Source: Halomonas faecis (GTDB lineage Bacteria > Pseudomonadota > Gammaproteobacteria > Pseudomonadales > Halomonadaceae). Taken from it: a stretch of 64,000 bases of DNA. A program made the position numbers and the translations under genes. Shown in pieces: positions 1 through 10,252 of this stretch. Location of the stretch: assembly GCF_010993975.1 (NCBI RefSeq), contig NZ_JAACZO010000002.1, forward strand, positions 62,001 through 126,000, written 5' to 3'. A model generated the notes under the pieces. It was not told the DNA's origin and ran no database searches. It saw nothing but the letters and a program-made list of their open reading frames with translations. The stretch's first letter is position 1. Each line of letters starts with the position of its first letter.

Positions 1-1
1 C

Positions 2-544
2 ACCACCGCGGTGCTGCTGGCGCTGCTGATCTCGCTGAACATCACGCCCGGGCCGCTGATGTTCACTCAGAACGCCGACATCGTCTGGGGCGTGATCGCG
101 GCACTGCTGATCGGCAACTTCCTGCTACTGGTCCTCAACATTCCGCTGGTGGGCATCTTCGTCAAGCTGCTGTCGGTGCCGCCGATGTACCTGCTGCCGA
201 TCGTCACCATGATCGCCTTCGTGGGCATCTATTCGATCAGCAACACCGTGTTCGATCTGTACTTCATGGTGGCATTCGGCGTTGCCGGGTACATCTTCCG
301 CAAGTTGGAGATTCCGCTGGTGCCGATCATTCTCGGGCTGCTGCTGGGGCCGGAGATGGAGAAGAATCTGCGCCATGCCATGGACATCTCCGACGGTGAC
401 TGGACCATTCTGTGGAACAGCGGCCTGGCCATCGGGTTGTGGGTCTTCGCGGGGCTGGGGCTGATCCTGCCCTATATCGTGGGGCCCATCCTGCGTCGGC
501 GTATGCGCGTCGCCACGGGCGCGGGCAGTTCCGGAAGCGATTGA
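2..544 (+). CDS. TctA-family tripartite tricarboxylate transporter permease (C-terminal part)
   Basis: The reading frame is open from the left edge and ends at 544, so only about the last 180 residues of a usually ~500-residue protein are present. The visible part is very hydrophobic, with several membrane spans and the TctA-like stretch PLVPIILGLLLGPEMEKNLR, followed by a basic tail. Family members are the large membrane subunit of TTT transporters, which import di- and tricarboxylates with a periplasmic binding protein (TctC) and a small subunit (TctB); those partners would lie to the left. The substrate cannot be told. A strong terminator follows directly. Confidence 0.85.
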   Translation, partial: TTAVLLALLISLNITPGPLMFTQNADIVWGVIAALLIGNFLLLVLNIPLVGIFVKLLSVPPMYLLPIVTMIAFVGIYSISNTVFDLYFMVAFGVAGYIFRKLEIPLVPIILGLLLGPEMEKNLRHAMDISDGDWTILWNSGLAIGLWVFAGLGLILPYIVGPILRRRMRVATGAGSSGSD

Positions 545-567
545 CCTCACGGCATGGCGACCCACTT

Positions 568-606
568 GGGGAGCGTCGAGGCGATCGACGCTCCCCACTT
601 TTTTTG
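568..606 (+). terminator. Rho-independent terminator of the tct operon
   Basis: A perfect 12-base stem (568-579 with 585-596, loop GGCGA) is followed by a run of seven T. It lies 24 bases after the TctA stop codon and separates that operon from the urt control region. Confidence 0.93.
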
Positions 607-640
607 CAGGCGTCAGGGCGGTGCATCCGGAACGGCATGG

Positions 641-657
641 TGCGATGCCATGGTGCG
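641..657 (+). promoter_or_regulatory. Possible distal NtrC site upstream of urtA
   Basis: TGCGAT-N5-GGTGCG. The right half matches the NtrC palindrome TGCACC-N5-GGTGCA well, the left half only partly. Its centre (649) is 42 bases, four helical turns, upstream of the better site at 683-699, and about 154 bases before the predicted transcription start. Confidence 0.45.
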
Positions 658-682
658 AGTCGCGTCGGGTAGGGCGTTTTTT

Positions 683-699
683 TGCACTGTGGGCGTGCG
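683..699 (+). promoter_or_regulatory. Probable NtrC binding site upstream of urtA
   Basis: TGCACT-N5-CGTGCG has the spacing and the TGCAC/GTGC cores of the NtrC enhancer consensus. Its centre lies about 112 bases upstream of the start predicted from the -24/-12 promoter at 777-792, close to the usual enhancer distance. Activation by phosphorylated NtrC under nitrogen limitation is inferred. Confidence 0.6.
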
Positions 700-776
700 T
701 CGGGCGGCGGGCCGACGATCGTGCGATTTTCCAGTACGTTGATGAAAAATGACTTTTACCTCCTCGTTGGAGCTGG

Positions 777-792
777 TGGCGCAAACCTTGCA
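777..792 (+). promoter_or_regulatory. Sigma-54 (-24/-12) promoter of urtABCDE
   Basis: TGGCGCA-N4-TTGCA matches the RpoN consensus TGGCACR-N4-TTGCW with one mismatch and the obligatory 10 bases between the GG (778-779) and GC (790-791) dinucleotides. Transcription should start near 803, giving a leader of about 90 bases before the GTG at 893. No good sigma-70 promoter was noticed between the terminator and the gene. Confidence 0.75.
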
Positions 793-892
793 GTTGCCTG
801 GGTGCAGTTCTGCGTTCGGTTCGTCGCGTCGACGTTTAGGACGCCATCACCACAACGAGCCCCTTCTTCGAGGAGGGAGCAAGGAGGTCCAA

Positions 893-2230
893 GTGATCAC
901 TTCCCATCGCAAGACACACCCTTCTCTCTGGTTTGCTGCTTCCCTGCTGAGCCTCGGCGTCGCTTCTCCTGCGCTGGCGCAGGAGGACGACCCGATCAAG
1001 GTCGGCGTTCTGCACTCCCTATCCGGGACCATGGCGATCAGCGAAACGGTCTTGAAGGACACCGTGGAGATGTTGATCGAACAGCAGAATGCCGAAGGCG
1101 GTCTGCTGGGCCGGCAGTTGGAGGCAGTGGTGGTCGACCCGGCTTCGGACTGGCCGCTGTTCGCCGAGCGGGCCCGCGAGCTGCTGGCCCAGGAGGAGGT
1201 CGACGTCATCTTCGGCAACTGGACCTCGGTGTCGCGCAAGTCGGTGCTACCGGTCGTCGAGGAGCTCAACGGCCTGCTGTTCTACCCGGTGCAGTACGAG
1301 GGCGAGGAGTCCTCCGAGAACGTCTTCTACACCGGCGCCGCACCCAACCAGCAGTCGATTCCCGCCATCAACTATCTCCACGATCAGGTGGGCGTGGAGC
1401 GTTGGGTGCTGGCCGGCACCGACTATGTGTTCCCGCGGACCACCAATCGCATTCTCTCCGCCTATCTCCAGGATGAGTTCGGCGTGGCGGAAGCGGACAT
1501 CATGGTCAACTACACGCCCTTCGGTCACTCCGACTGGCAGAACATCGTCTCCGACATTCGCCGCTTCGGCAGCGAAGGCAAGAAGACCGCGGTGGTTTCC
1601 ACCATCAACGGCGATGCCAACGTGCCGTTCTACACCGAACTGGCCAACCAGGGCGTGGATGCCGCCGATATCCCGGTGGTCGCCTTCTCGGTGGGCGAAC
1701 AGGAGCTCACCGGAATCGATACCGGCCCGCTGGTGGGGCACCTAGCGGCGTGGAACTACTTCATGAGCGTCGACACCGATGCCAACTATGACTTCATCGA
1801 CGCTTGGATCGAATACACCGACGATGAGATGGCGGTGACCAACGATCCCATGGAAGCCCACTACATCGGCTTCAACATGTGGACCGAGGCGGTCCGCAAG
1901 GCCGGCACGACCGATGTCGATGCGGTCAAGGATGCCATCATCGGCGTGACGGTGCCCAACCTCTCCGGCGGTTCTGCCGCGATGATGCCCAATCATCACA
2001 TCACCAAGCCGGTGCTGATCGGCGAGATCCAGGATAACGGCCAGTTCGATATCGTCTGGCAGACTCCCTCTACGGTGGCTGGCGATGCCTGGTCCGACTA
2101 CCTTCCCGGCTCGCGGGACCTCATCGCCGATTGGCGTGCACCGATGCGCTGCGGCAACTTCAACGTGGCCAACGGTTCTTGCGGTGGCAGCACAGCGGCC
2201 GAAGAAGCCGAAGCGGCCCTGGCGGAGTGA
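893..2230 (+). CDS. urtA: Urea ABC transporter, substrate-binding protein
   Basis: A 445-residue periplasmic protein of the branched-chain amino-acid/urea binding family. The GTG at 893 is chosen because AAGGAGG lies just upstream and because it gives a proper signal peptide ending in SPALAQ before the mature start EDDPIKVG. Upstream in-frame starts would put residues before the signal sequence. Typical UrtA segments follow (VGVLHSLSGTMAISE, FGNWTSVSRKSVLPV, LVGHLAAWNYF). It is the first gene of urtABCDE and delivers urea to UrtB/UrtC. A long hairpin follows the stop, a common arrangement that keeps the binding-protein message abundant. Confidence 0.96.
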   Translation: MITSHRKTHPSLWFAASLLSLGVASPALAQEDDPIKVGVLHSLSGTMAISETVLKDTVEMLIEQQNAEGGLLGRQLEAVVVDPASDWPLFAERARELLAQEEVDVIFGNWTSVSRKSVLPVVEELNGLLFYPVQYEGEESSENVFYTGAAPNQQSIPAINYLHDQVGVERWVLAGTDYVFPRTTNRILSAYLQDEFGVAEADIMVNYTPFGHSDWQNIVSDIRRFGSEGKKTAVVSTINGDANVPFYTELANQGVDAADIPVVAFSVGEQELTGIDTGPLVGHLAAWNYFMSVDTDANYDFIDAWIEYTDDEMAVTNDPMEAHYIGFNMWTEAVRKAGTTDVDAVKDAIIGVTVPNLSGGSAAMMPNHHITKPVLIGEIQDNGQFDIVWQTPSTVAGDAWSDYLPGSRDLIADWRAPMRCGNFNVANGSCGGSTAAEEAEAALAE

Positions 2231-2238
2231 TTGCCACC

Positions 2239-2266
2239 CCCTCGCTGCCCGGCCGGGCAGCGAGGG
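2239..2266 (+). other. Hairpin between urtA and urtB
   Basis: A perfect 28-base palindrome, 14 bases per arm, lies 8 bases after the urtA stop and has no T run. It probably acts as an mRNA-stabilising or partial-termination element that raises UrtA over the membrane subunits. This is inference from similar ABC operons. Confidence 0.7.
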
Positions 2267-2301
2267 AGCACGCCTTCCCGACGATTTCAGAGGAAAGCCC
2301 G

Positions 2302-3948
2302 ATGAGGAATTTCCCCTTGCCATGGGCGCCATCGACCCGAGCCGGTGGGGTGGTTGGCTGGCCCTGGCTGTTGCTCATGGGCCTGTTGTTGAGCGTTGTC
2401 CACTTCCCCGCAGCGCTGGCCCAGGAGACCGATGACCAGGCAGTGGCATTGCTCGAGGCGCTGGATGTGGATAGCTACGTTGCCAAGAGCGAGGCCGTCG
2501 AGGCCATCGTACGCAGCGATGACGAACGCGCCCGCGACTGGCTGCAAGCCCTGCTCGATGGACGCCTGCAGCGCTCCGATGGCGGACGCTTCGTGGTGGT
2601 GCTCGACAACCGCGGCCGTGACTGGCCAGTTGCGGATGCCCTGACCGGTGAAACGCTGGGCGAGATGTCGCGTCGCGAGCTGGATCGTATCGGTATCAAC
2701 AATGCCCTGCGCAACCAACTGCGCAGTGCGCTGGCCGTGGTGGATCTCTACTCGCCGGATCTCGAGCGGCGCCGCGCTTCCGCCGAGCGCCTGCTGGGCG
2801 AGGTGGATGACGACCTGGCGGGGCCGTTGGCCGAGGTGATCGAGGAGGCCAGTGACGACCGGGTGCGTGAGCGCCTGAGCCTGGCGTTGGCGATCCATCG
2901 CCTCGAGCAGGGTGAGCTGGAAGCCGTCGCCGAACTCGAGGGTAGCCTGCATCCGCGGGTGCGGGTGGCACTCAATCGGGCTGCCACCGGCGACGATCCG
3001 CAAGTGGCCATAGCAGCCCGGGACGCGCTGGGCAGCATCGAGCAACAGCTCAAGCTCAACCGCGCGGCCGAAACCCTCTACTTCGGCCTCTCCATGGGCT
3101 CGGTGCTGGTGCTCGCCGCCATCGGCCTGGCCATCACGTTCGGGGTCATGGGCGTGATCAACATGGCCCACGGTGAGCTGATCATGCTGGGCGCCTATAC
3201 CACCTGGGCGGTGCAGCAGCTGCTGCCCGGCCAGCCCGGGCTGGCGTTGATCCTCTCGATCCCCGCCGGTTTCCTGGTGTCGGCGTTGGCCGGCGTGGCC
3301 ATCGAACGGGGGGTGATCCAGTTCCTCAAGGGGCGCCCACTCGAAACGCTGCTGGCTACCTTCGGCGTCAGCCTGATTCTTCAGCAACTGGTGCGCACGG
3401 TCATCTCGCCGCAGAACCGTACCGTGGTGACGCCGGAGTGGATGAGCGGTTCGCTGGCAGTCAACGATGCCCTGTCGCTGACCCTCAACCGGATGGTGGT
3501 GCTGGGCTTCGCGCTGCTGGTGTTCGTCGGCCTGATGCTGGTGATGCGCCGCACCCGGCTCGGCCTCGAGGTGCGCGCGGTGACTCAGAATCGTGCCATG
3601 GCTCGTTCCATGGGAATCCGCGCCACCCGTGTCGACATCCTGACCTTTGCGCTGGGGTCCGGGGTCGCGGGTCTGGCCGGCGTTGCGCTCTCCCAGCTCA
3701 CCAACGTGGGGCCCAATCTCGGCCAGAACTACATCATCGACTCCTTCATGGTGGTGGTCTTCGGGGGCGTCGGTAACCTGTGGGGCACCCTGGTGGCGGG
3801 TCTGTCGCTGGGCGTGATCAACCAGATACTCGAACCCTGGGCGGGTGCCATGCTCGCCAAGATCATCGTGCTGGTCTTCATCATCCTGTTCATCCAGAAA
3901 CGCCCCCGCGGACTCTTTCCGCAGAAGGGCCGTGCGGCGGAGGGCTGA
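2302..3948 (+). CDS. urtB: Urea ABC transporter, permease UrtB
   Basis: A 548-residue inner-membrane permease. The ATG at 2302 (AGAGGAAA upstream) gives a signal-like hydrophobic segment ending in ALAQETDD, then about 220 residues of soluble, periplasm-side sequence with helical repeats. The LivH-type permease core starts near residue 255 (ETLYFGLSMGSVLVLAAIGLAITFGVMGVINMAHGE is read there in part). This extended N-terminus is normal for UrtB and distinguishes it from LivH. It pairs with UrtC, whose gene starts 2 bases after this stop. Confidence 0.96.
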   Translation: MRNFPLPWAPSTRAGGVVGWPWLLLMGLLLSVVHFPAALAQETDDQAVALLEALDVDSYVAKSEAVEAIVRSDDERARDWLQALLDGRLQRSDGGRFVVVLDNRGRDWPVADALTGETLGEMSRRELDRIGINNALRNQLRSALAVVDLYSPDLERRRASAERLLGEVDDDLAGPLAEVIEEASDDRVRERLSLALAIHRLEQGELEAVAELEGSLHPRVRVALNRAATGDDPQVAIAARDALGSIEQQLKLNRAAETLYFGLSMGSVLVLAAIGLAITFGVMGVINMAHGELIMLGAYTTWAVQQLLPGQPGLALILSIPAGFLVSALAGVAIERGVIQFLKGRPLETLLATFGVSLILQQLVRTVISPQNRTVVTPEWMSGSLAVNDALSLTLNRMVVLGFALLVFVGLMLVMRRTRLGLEVRAVTQNRAMARSMGIRATRVDILTFALGSGVAGLAGVALSQLTNVGPNLGQNYIIDSFMVVVFGGVGNLWGTLVAGLSLGVINQILEPWAGAMLAKIIVLVFIILFIQKRPRGLFPQKGRAAEG

Positions 3949-3950
3949 TC

Positions 3951-5093
3951 ATGCAAGCGCGATCCTGGTTGCTGAGGCCCTTCAGCGAGCGCTCGACACA
4001 GCTGTTCTTCGGGGTACTCCTGGCGGCTCTGGTGTTGGTCACCGTGCTGCACTTGGCCGTACCGGCCGATCATCCCCTGCACGTCACGGCCTATACCGTC
4101 AATCTGTTCGGCAAGTATCTGAGCTATGCGCTGCTGGCCGTGGCGGTGGATCTGGTGTGGGGCTATCTGGGGATACTCAGCCTCGGGCACGGCGCCTTCT
4201 TCGCCCTGGGTGGGTATGCCATGGGCATGTACCTGATGCGTCAGATCGGCGATCGGGGCACCTACGGCGATCCGGTCCTGCCGGATTTCATGGTGTTCTT
4301 GAACTGGGAGAGCTTGCCCTGGTACTGGCAGGGCTTCGACATGGCCTGGTTCGCGTTCGTCATGGTGCTGCTGGCCCCGGGGGCGTTGGCACTGGTATTC
4401 GGTTGGCTGGCCTTCCGCTCGCGAGTCACCGGGGTGTATCTCTCCATCATCACCCAGGCGATGACCTTCGCCCTGATGCTGGCTTTCTTTCGCAACGAGA
4501 TGGGCTTCGGCGGCAACAACGGCCTGACCGACTTCCGCGATATCCTGGGCTTCAGTCTGCGCAGCGATGCCACGCGCCTGGGACTGTTCATCGCCACCGG
4601 CGTGGCTCTGGCGCTGGGCTACTTGCTCTGCCGAGCCATCGTCGTCAGCAAGCTCGGCCGAGTGTGCGTGGCCACCCGTGATGCCGAGGCGCGCACGCGC
4701 TTTCTCGGCTACCGGGTCGAGCGCTTCCAGCTCTTCGTCTTCGTGGTCTCGGCGATGCTTGCCGGGGTGGCCGGGGCGCTGTATGTGCCTCAGGTGGGCA
4801 TCATCAACCCGAGCGAGTTCGAGCCGATCTTCTCCATCGAGATCGTACTGTGGGTGGCGCTGGGCGGTCGGGCGACCCTCTATGGCGCCGTGATCGGGGC
4901 GATTCTGGTCAACTATGCCAAGACGGTGTTCACCGGGGTCATGCCCGATGCCTGGCTGTTCGCTCTGGGGGGCATGTTCGTGCTGGTCACCGTGTTTCTA
5001 CCCCAGGGTGTGGCGGGATTGCTCGCCTATCGAATCAGGCGTCAGCGCCGCTCATCCGACGAGACCGCGACTCCCCAGGAGGCAAGCGCATGA
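3951..5093 (+). CDS. urtC: Urea ABC transporter, permease UrtC
   Basis: A 380-residue LivM-type inner-membrane permease, second half of the urea channel. The ATG at 3951 follows urtB by 2 bases. Recognisable segments are DLVWGYLGILSLGHGAFFAL near the N-terminus and GVYLSIITQAMTFALML, MGFGGNNGLTDF in the middle, typical of UrtC. The tail is short and basic. Its stop overlaps the urtD start in an ATGA junction, so the two are probably translationally coupled. Confidence 0.96.
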   Translation: MQARSWLLRPFSERSTQLFFGVLLAALVLVTVLHLAVPADHPLHVTAYTVNLFGKYLSYALLAVAVDLVWGYLGILSLGHGAFFALGGYAMGMYLMRQIGDRGTYGDPVLPDFMVFLNWESLPWYWQGFDMAWFAFVMVLLAPGALALVFGWLAFRSRVTGVYLSIITQAMTFALMLAFFRNEMGFGGNNGLTDFRDILGFSLRSDATRLGLFIATGVALALGYLLCRAIVVSKLGRVCVATRDAEARTRFLGYRVERFQLFVFVVSAMLAGVAGALYVPQVGIINPSEFEPIFSIEIVLWVALGGRATLYGAVIGAILVNYAKTVFTGVMPDAWLFALGGMFVLVTVFLPQGVAGLLAYRIRRQRRSSDETATPQEASA

Positions 5094-5929
5094 GTCTTCT
5101 ACGCTCTCTGGCCGACCGGGACCGGGTCTTTGACTTCCTGGTGCCGGTGGCCTCACCCGTGGACGTGCGCCATGGGCCGATCCTCTATCTGGAGGACGTG
5201 ACCGTCAGCTTCGATGGTTTCAAGGCCATCGATAATCTCAATCTGACCATCGACGATGGCGAACTGCGCTGCATCATCGGCCCCAATGGCGCCGGCAAGA
5301 CCACCATGATGGACATCATCACCGGCAAGACGCGTCCCGATACCGGCAAGGTGTGGTTCGGCAGCCGTCACGATCTACTTGCCATGAACGAGCCGGAAAT
5401 CGCCAGCCTGGGGATCGGTCGCAAGTTCCAGAAACCGACGGTGTTCGAGGCGCTCAACGTGTTCGAGAACCTCGAGCTGGCCATGGCCGCCGACAAGCGC
5501 ATCCTGCCGACGTTGACCGCACGCATGACCGGCGAGGTTCGCGATCGCATCGATGAAGTGCTCGCCACCATCGGACTGGCCGGCTTGCGATACCGCCCGG
5601 CGGGAATTCTCTCCCACGGGCAGAAGCAGTGGCTGGAGATAGGCATGCTGCTGATGCAGCGGCCGCGCCTGCTGCTGGTCGACGAACCGGTGGCCGGCAT
5701 GACCGAGCAGGAGATGGAGCGCACCGCCGAGCTTCTCACCGGCCTGGCCGGCGAGGGCAAGCAGTCGGTGGTGGTGGTCGAGCATGACATGGGCTTCGTG
5801 CGCTCCATCGCCCGTCAGGTGACGGTGCTGCACCAGGGCAGCGTGCTGGCCGAGGGCAGCATGGAGCGGGTATCGAGCGACCCCGATGTCATCGAGGTCT
5901 ACCTGGGCGTCGAAGAGGAGGCCGCCTGA
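5090..5929 (+). CDS. urtD: Urea ABC transporter, ATPase UrtD
   Basis: A 279-residue cytoplasmic ATP-binding subunit of the LivG type. It has Walker A GPNGAGKTTMMD near residue 64, signature LSHGQKQWLEIG, and Walker B LLLVDEPVAGM. About 30 residues precede the ATPase core, as usual for UrtD. The ATG at 5090 overlaps the end of urtC by 4 bases. It works as a pair with UrtE to power urea import. Confidence 0.96.
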   Translation: MSLLRSLADRDRVFDFLVPVASPVDVRHGPILYLEDVTVSFDGFKAIDNLNLTIDDGELRCIIGPNGAGKTTMMDIITGKTRPDTGKVWFGSRHDLLAMNEPEIASLGIGRKFQKPTVFEALNVFENLELAMAADKRILPTLTARMTGEVRDRIDEVLATIGLAGLRYRPAGILSHGQKQWLEIGMLLMQRPRLLLVDEPVAGMTEQEMERTAELLTGLAGEGKQSVVVVEHDMGFVRSIARQVTVLHQGSVLAEGSMERVSSDPDVIEVYLGVEEEAA

Positions 5930-6627
5930 TGCTCAGCGTCGATGCCCTCAACCAGTTTTACGGCGAGAGCCACACCCTCTGGGATCTCGATCTCGAGGTG
6001 CCAGAGGGCCAGTGCACCTGCGTGATGGGGCGCAACGGGGTGGGCAAGACCACCCTGATGAAGGCGATCATGGGCGAAGTCGCTGTGAGCTCTGGCAGGA
6101 TCCGCTATGCCGGCGATGTCGAATTGACCCAACGGCCCGTGGAGGCGCGCTCGCGGCTGGGCATCGGCTACGTGCCCCAGGGAAGACAGGTTTTTCCGCT
6201 GCTCACCGTAGAAGAGAACCTGCGTACGGGGCTTGCCGCCCGTGGTGACGGCTGTGGCGGCATTCCCGAGCGGGTCTTCGAGCTCTTCCCGGTGCTCGCG
6301 GAAATGCGCCACCGCCGCGGGGGCGATCTCTCCGGCGGACAGCAGCAGCAACTGGCCATCGGCCGGGCCCTGGTGCTCGAGCCGCGTCTGCTGATTCTCG
6401 ACGAACCGGGAGAAGGCATACAGCCCAATATCGTTACCCAGATCGGCGAGGTGATTCGCAAGCTCATCGTCGAGGATGGCCTTACCGTGCTGTTGGTGGA
6501 ACAGAAGCTGCCTTTTGCTCGCAAGTACGCCGACCGTTTCGTGATCATGGATCGTGGCCGCCCGGTGGCCAGGGGAACCATCGGCGAGCTTTCCGACGTG
6601 CTGATCAAGGAGCATCTGACGGTCTAG
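5929..6627 (+). CDS. urtE: Urea ABC transporter, ATPase UrtE
   Basis: A 232-residue LivF-type ATPase, the last gene of urtABCDE. Walker A is GRNGVGKTTLMK (about residue 32), the signature LSGGQQQQLAIGRAL, Walker B LLILDEPGEGIQPNIV; the last phrase is typical of UrtE. Its ATG shares one base with the urtD stop (TGATG). The urease operon starts 284 bases downstream with its own promoter. Confidence 0.96.
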   Translation: MLSVDALNQFYGESHTLWDLDLEVPEGQCTCVMGRNGVGKTTLMKAIMGEVAVSSGRIRYAGDVELTQRPVEARSRLGIGYVPQGRQVFPLLTVEENLRTGLAARGDGCGGIPERVFELFPVLAEMRHRRGGDLSGGQQQQLAIGRALVLEPRLLILDEPGEGIQPNIVTQIGEVIRKLIVEDGLTVLLVEQKLPFARKYADRFVIMDRGRPVARGTIGELSDVLIKEHLTV

Positions 6628-6729
6628 CCTCTGGGGCTGCGGGCCAAGGACTTCGAGACATGAGCCGTGGGTCAGAAGCACACGTCTCGGTGTCCGCCGC
6701 GTTCCATGGCGGTGCGCACGCTGCTGTAG

Positions 6730-6746
6730 CGCACCCCAATGGTGCG
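6730..6746 (+). promoter_or_regulatory. Probable NtrC binding site upstream of ureD
   Basis: CGCACC-N5-GGTGCG is a perfect inverted repeat with the NtrC core and spacing. Its centre lies about 143 bases before the predicted start near 6881. A lone right half-site GGTGCG at 6773-6778 would belong to a second site centred 32 bases downstream, three helical turns, but the left half there is poor. GGTGCGC at 6711-6717 adds another half-site. Confidence 0.62.
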
Positions 6747-6854
6747 TATACCTGCCCTTCAATGGCGCCGTTGGTGCGAACGGGATGTCGCACAGCACCT
6801 TGTGTACAAAATAGGTCACTGATAAATCGACTGTTTGTTGCTTTTTCACCAGAT

Positions 6855-6870
6855 TGGTACACGGCTTGCT
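6855..6870 (+). promoter_or_regulatory. Sigma-54 (-24/-12) promoter of the urease operon
   Basis: TGGTACA-N4-TTGCT matches the RpoN consensus TGGYACR-N4-TTGCW at every constrained position, with GG at 6856-6857 and GC at 6868-6869. The start should lie near 6881, 31 bases before ureD. Together with the upstream palindrome it implies NtrC control. The rest of 6628-6911 shows no gene. Confidence 0.82.
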
Positions 6871-6911
6871 GAGGGAGGGTTAACACCCTCGAATGCACAG
6901 GTTTCTCGTCA

Positions 6912-7799
6912 ATGACGGCCATTCCGCGCGCCATCCCCTCCGGTTTCGATTCGGGTCACCGCTTCGATGTCGGTCGACACTGGGCGGCCTCCCTCGAACT
7001 CGGTTTTGCCGCCCGCCAGGGCGTCACGCGGATGGTCGCCGCGCGTCACCGAGGCCCGCTGCGGGTACAGCGCCCCTTTCATCCCGAGGGCCGCGTGGGC
7101 ACTTGTCATGTCTACCTGCTGCATCCGCCCGGTGGACTGGTCAGCGGCGATGCCCTGGCCATCTCGGCGCGAGTCGAGGCGGGGGCGCAGGCGTTGTTGA
7201 CCACGCCGGCCGCCAGCAAGCTCTATCGCGCCGACAGCCATGGCGTGTCCTGGTCCCAGCACACGCGACTCAGCGTCGCCGATGGGGGGCAGCTGGAGTG
7301 GCTGCCGCAGGAGACGATCGCCTTCGACGGCTCCCGCGGCGAGCAGGTCACCACTATTGCTCTCGAAGGTGACGCCCGTTGTCTGGGCTGGGAGATGCTG
7401 GCGCTGGGGCGGCCGGCCAGCCAGCTGCCTTACGCGTCCGGGCGCATCGAGCAGCGCTTTCGCTTGATGCGCGACGGGGCGCCGCTGTGGCTGGAGCGTC
7501 AGCCTCTGGACCCGGCCCACCCGCGTTTCCTCGGGCGCTGGGGTCAGGGTGGGGCCAGCGTCCAGGCCACCCTCTGGGCGGTGGGACTCATCGACGAGAC
7601 CGAAGCCATCGAGGCCCTGCGCGAAGCACTGCCCGCCAGCCCGTGCTGGGCGGTCACGATACGCCACGGTGTGATGCTGTTGCGCTATCTGGGTCTGGAG
7701 CGTAACGAGGCTTGGGACCTCTGTGAGAGCGCTTGGCAGGTGCTGCGACCGCGGCTGATCGGTCGCGAGGCCTGTGTGCCACGGATCTGGAGAACATGA
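6912..7799 (+). CDS. ureD: Urease accessory protein UreD
   Basis: A 295-residue UreD/UreH protein. Recognisable features are the HLHPPGG-like segment ([13 protein letters not shown]), [10 protein letters not shown] and [11 protein letters not shown], all characteristic of the family. UreD forms the UreD-UreF-UreG complex that loads nickel and carbamylates the active-site lysine of apo-urease in the cytoplasm. It is the first gene after the -24/-12 promoter; an ATG at 6912 gives a normal length. It is followed after 92 bases by the urease structural genes. Confidence 0.95.
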   Translation: MTAIPRAIPSGFDSGHRFDVGRHWAASLELGFAARQGVTRMVAARHRGPLRVQRPFHPEGRVGTCHVYLLHPPGGLVSGDALAISARVEAGAQALLTTPAASKLYRADSHGVSWSQHTRLSVADGGQLEWLPQETIAFDGSRGEQVTTIALEGDARCLGWEMLALGRPASQLPYASGRIEQRFRLMRDGAPLWLERQPLDPAHPRFLGRWGQGGASVQATLWAVGLIDETEAIEALREALPASPCWAVTIRHGVMLLRYLGLERNEAWDLCESAWQVLRPRLIGREACVPRIWRT

Positions 7800-7891
7800 C
7801 GGCACTCGTGCCGGCTACGGGCGACGAGCCGCGGGCTTCGAGCATCATGCCGAAGCCCGAAGTGCCGTTCTTACATCTTGAGGAGACCGCT

Positions 7892-8194
7892 GTGGAACTG
7901 ACCCCTAGAGACAAGGACAAGCTGCTGCTCTTCTCGGCGGCCCAGCTGGCCGAGCGTCGCTTGGCGCGCGGCCTCAAGCTCAACTATCCGGAGGCGGTGG
8001 CACTGATCAGCTTCGAGATTCTGGAAGGCGCCCGCGACGGCCAGAGCGTGGCCGAGCTAATGAGCCACGGGCGCGAGATCTTGACCCGCGATGACGTCAT
8101 GGAGGGAGTGGCGGAAATGGTCGACGAGGTGCAAGTGGAGGCCACGTTTCCGGACGGCACGAAGCTGGTCACCGTTCACGAACCGATCGTCTAA
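7892..8194 (+). CDS. ureA: Urease gamma subunit
   Basis: A 100-residue protein, the usual UreA length. It begins at GTG 7892 ([14 protein letters not shown]), preceded by GAGGAGA. In-frame starts upstream would add about 50 residues with no family resemblance. [11 protein letters not shown] and the C-terminal [14 protein letters not shown] are standard. It assembles with UreB and UreC as (alpha-beta-gamma)3 in the cytoplasm. Confidence 0.96.
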   Translation: MELTPRDKDKLLLFSAAQLAERRLARGLKLNYPEAVALISFEILEGARDGQSVAELMSHGREILTRDDVMEGVAEMVDEVQVEATFPDGTKLVTVHEPIV

Positions 8195-8225
8195 AACAGC
8201 CATGAGCGAAGGGGGAAAGAGCTCG

Positions 8226-8548
8226 ATGATTCCCGGTGAATATCAGTTGAAGGACGGCGAGATCGAACTCTGCGAAGGGCGCGAGCGGATCGCCGTCGAG
8301 GTCGCCAACACCGGCGACCGGCCGATCCAGGTGGGCTCCCACTACCACTTTGCCGAGACCAACCCGGCGCTGCGCTTCGACCGCGACGCGGCGCGTGGTT
8401 ACCGCCTCGACGTAGCTGCCGGTACGGCGATTCGCTTCGAGCCCGGCCAGACGCGTCAGGTGACGCTGATTCCCTACGTCGGGCGACGCCATGTCTACGG
8501 CTTTCGCGGCGAGGTGATGGGGGCGCTCGACGCCCAGGGAGGCCAGTC

Positions 8549-8552
<4 letters not shown>
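8226..8552 (+). CDS. ureB: Urease beta subunit
   Basis: A 108-residue protein starting MIPGEYQL, as most UreB proteins do, with a purine-rich ribosome binding site (GGGGGAAAGAG) before the ATG at 8226. An upstream ATG at 8202 would add 8 residues (MSEGGKSS) and cannot be excluded. Typical segments are [26 protein letters not shown] and [16 protein letters not shown]. Its stop overlaps the ureC start (ATGA). Confidence 0.95.

Positions 8553-10252
<1,700 letters not shown>

Larger units (their letters stand above)
545..892. other. 348-base control region between tctA and urtA
   Basis: No gene is supported here. The region holds the tct terminator, two NtrC-like sites and the -24/-12 promoter listed separately, a direct repeat CATGGTGCGA (637-646 and 650-659), and a strong ribosome binding site, AAGGAGG at 881-887, just before the GTG start of urtA. 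Open frames crossing the region have no coding appearance. Confidence 0.7.

Noticed and set aside
749..892. Longer urtA starting upstream of 893
   Set aside because: The added residues precede the signal peptide, cross the -24/-12 promoter, and have no ribosome binding site; GTG 893 has AAGGAGG.
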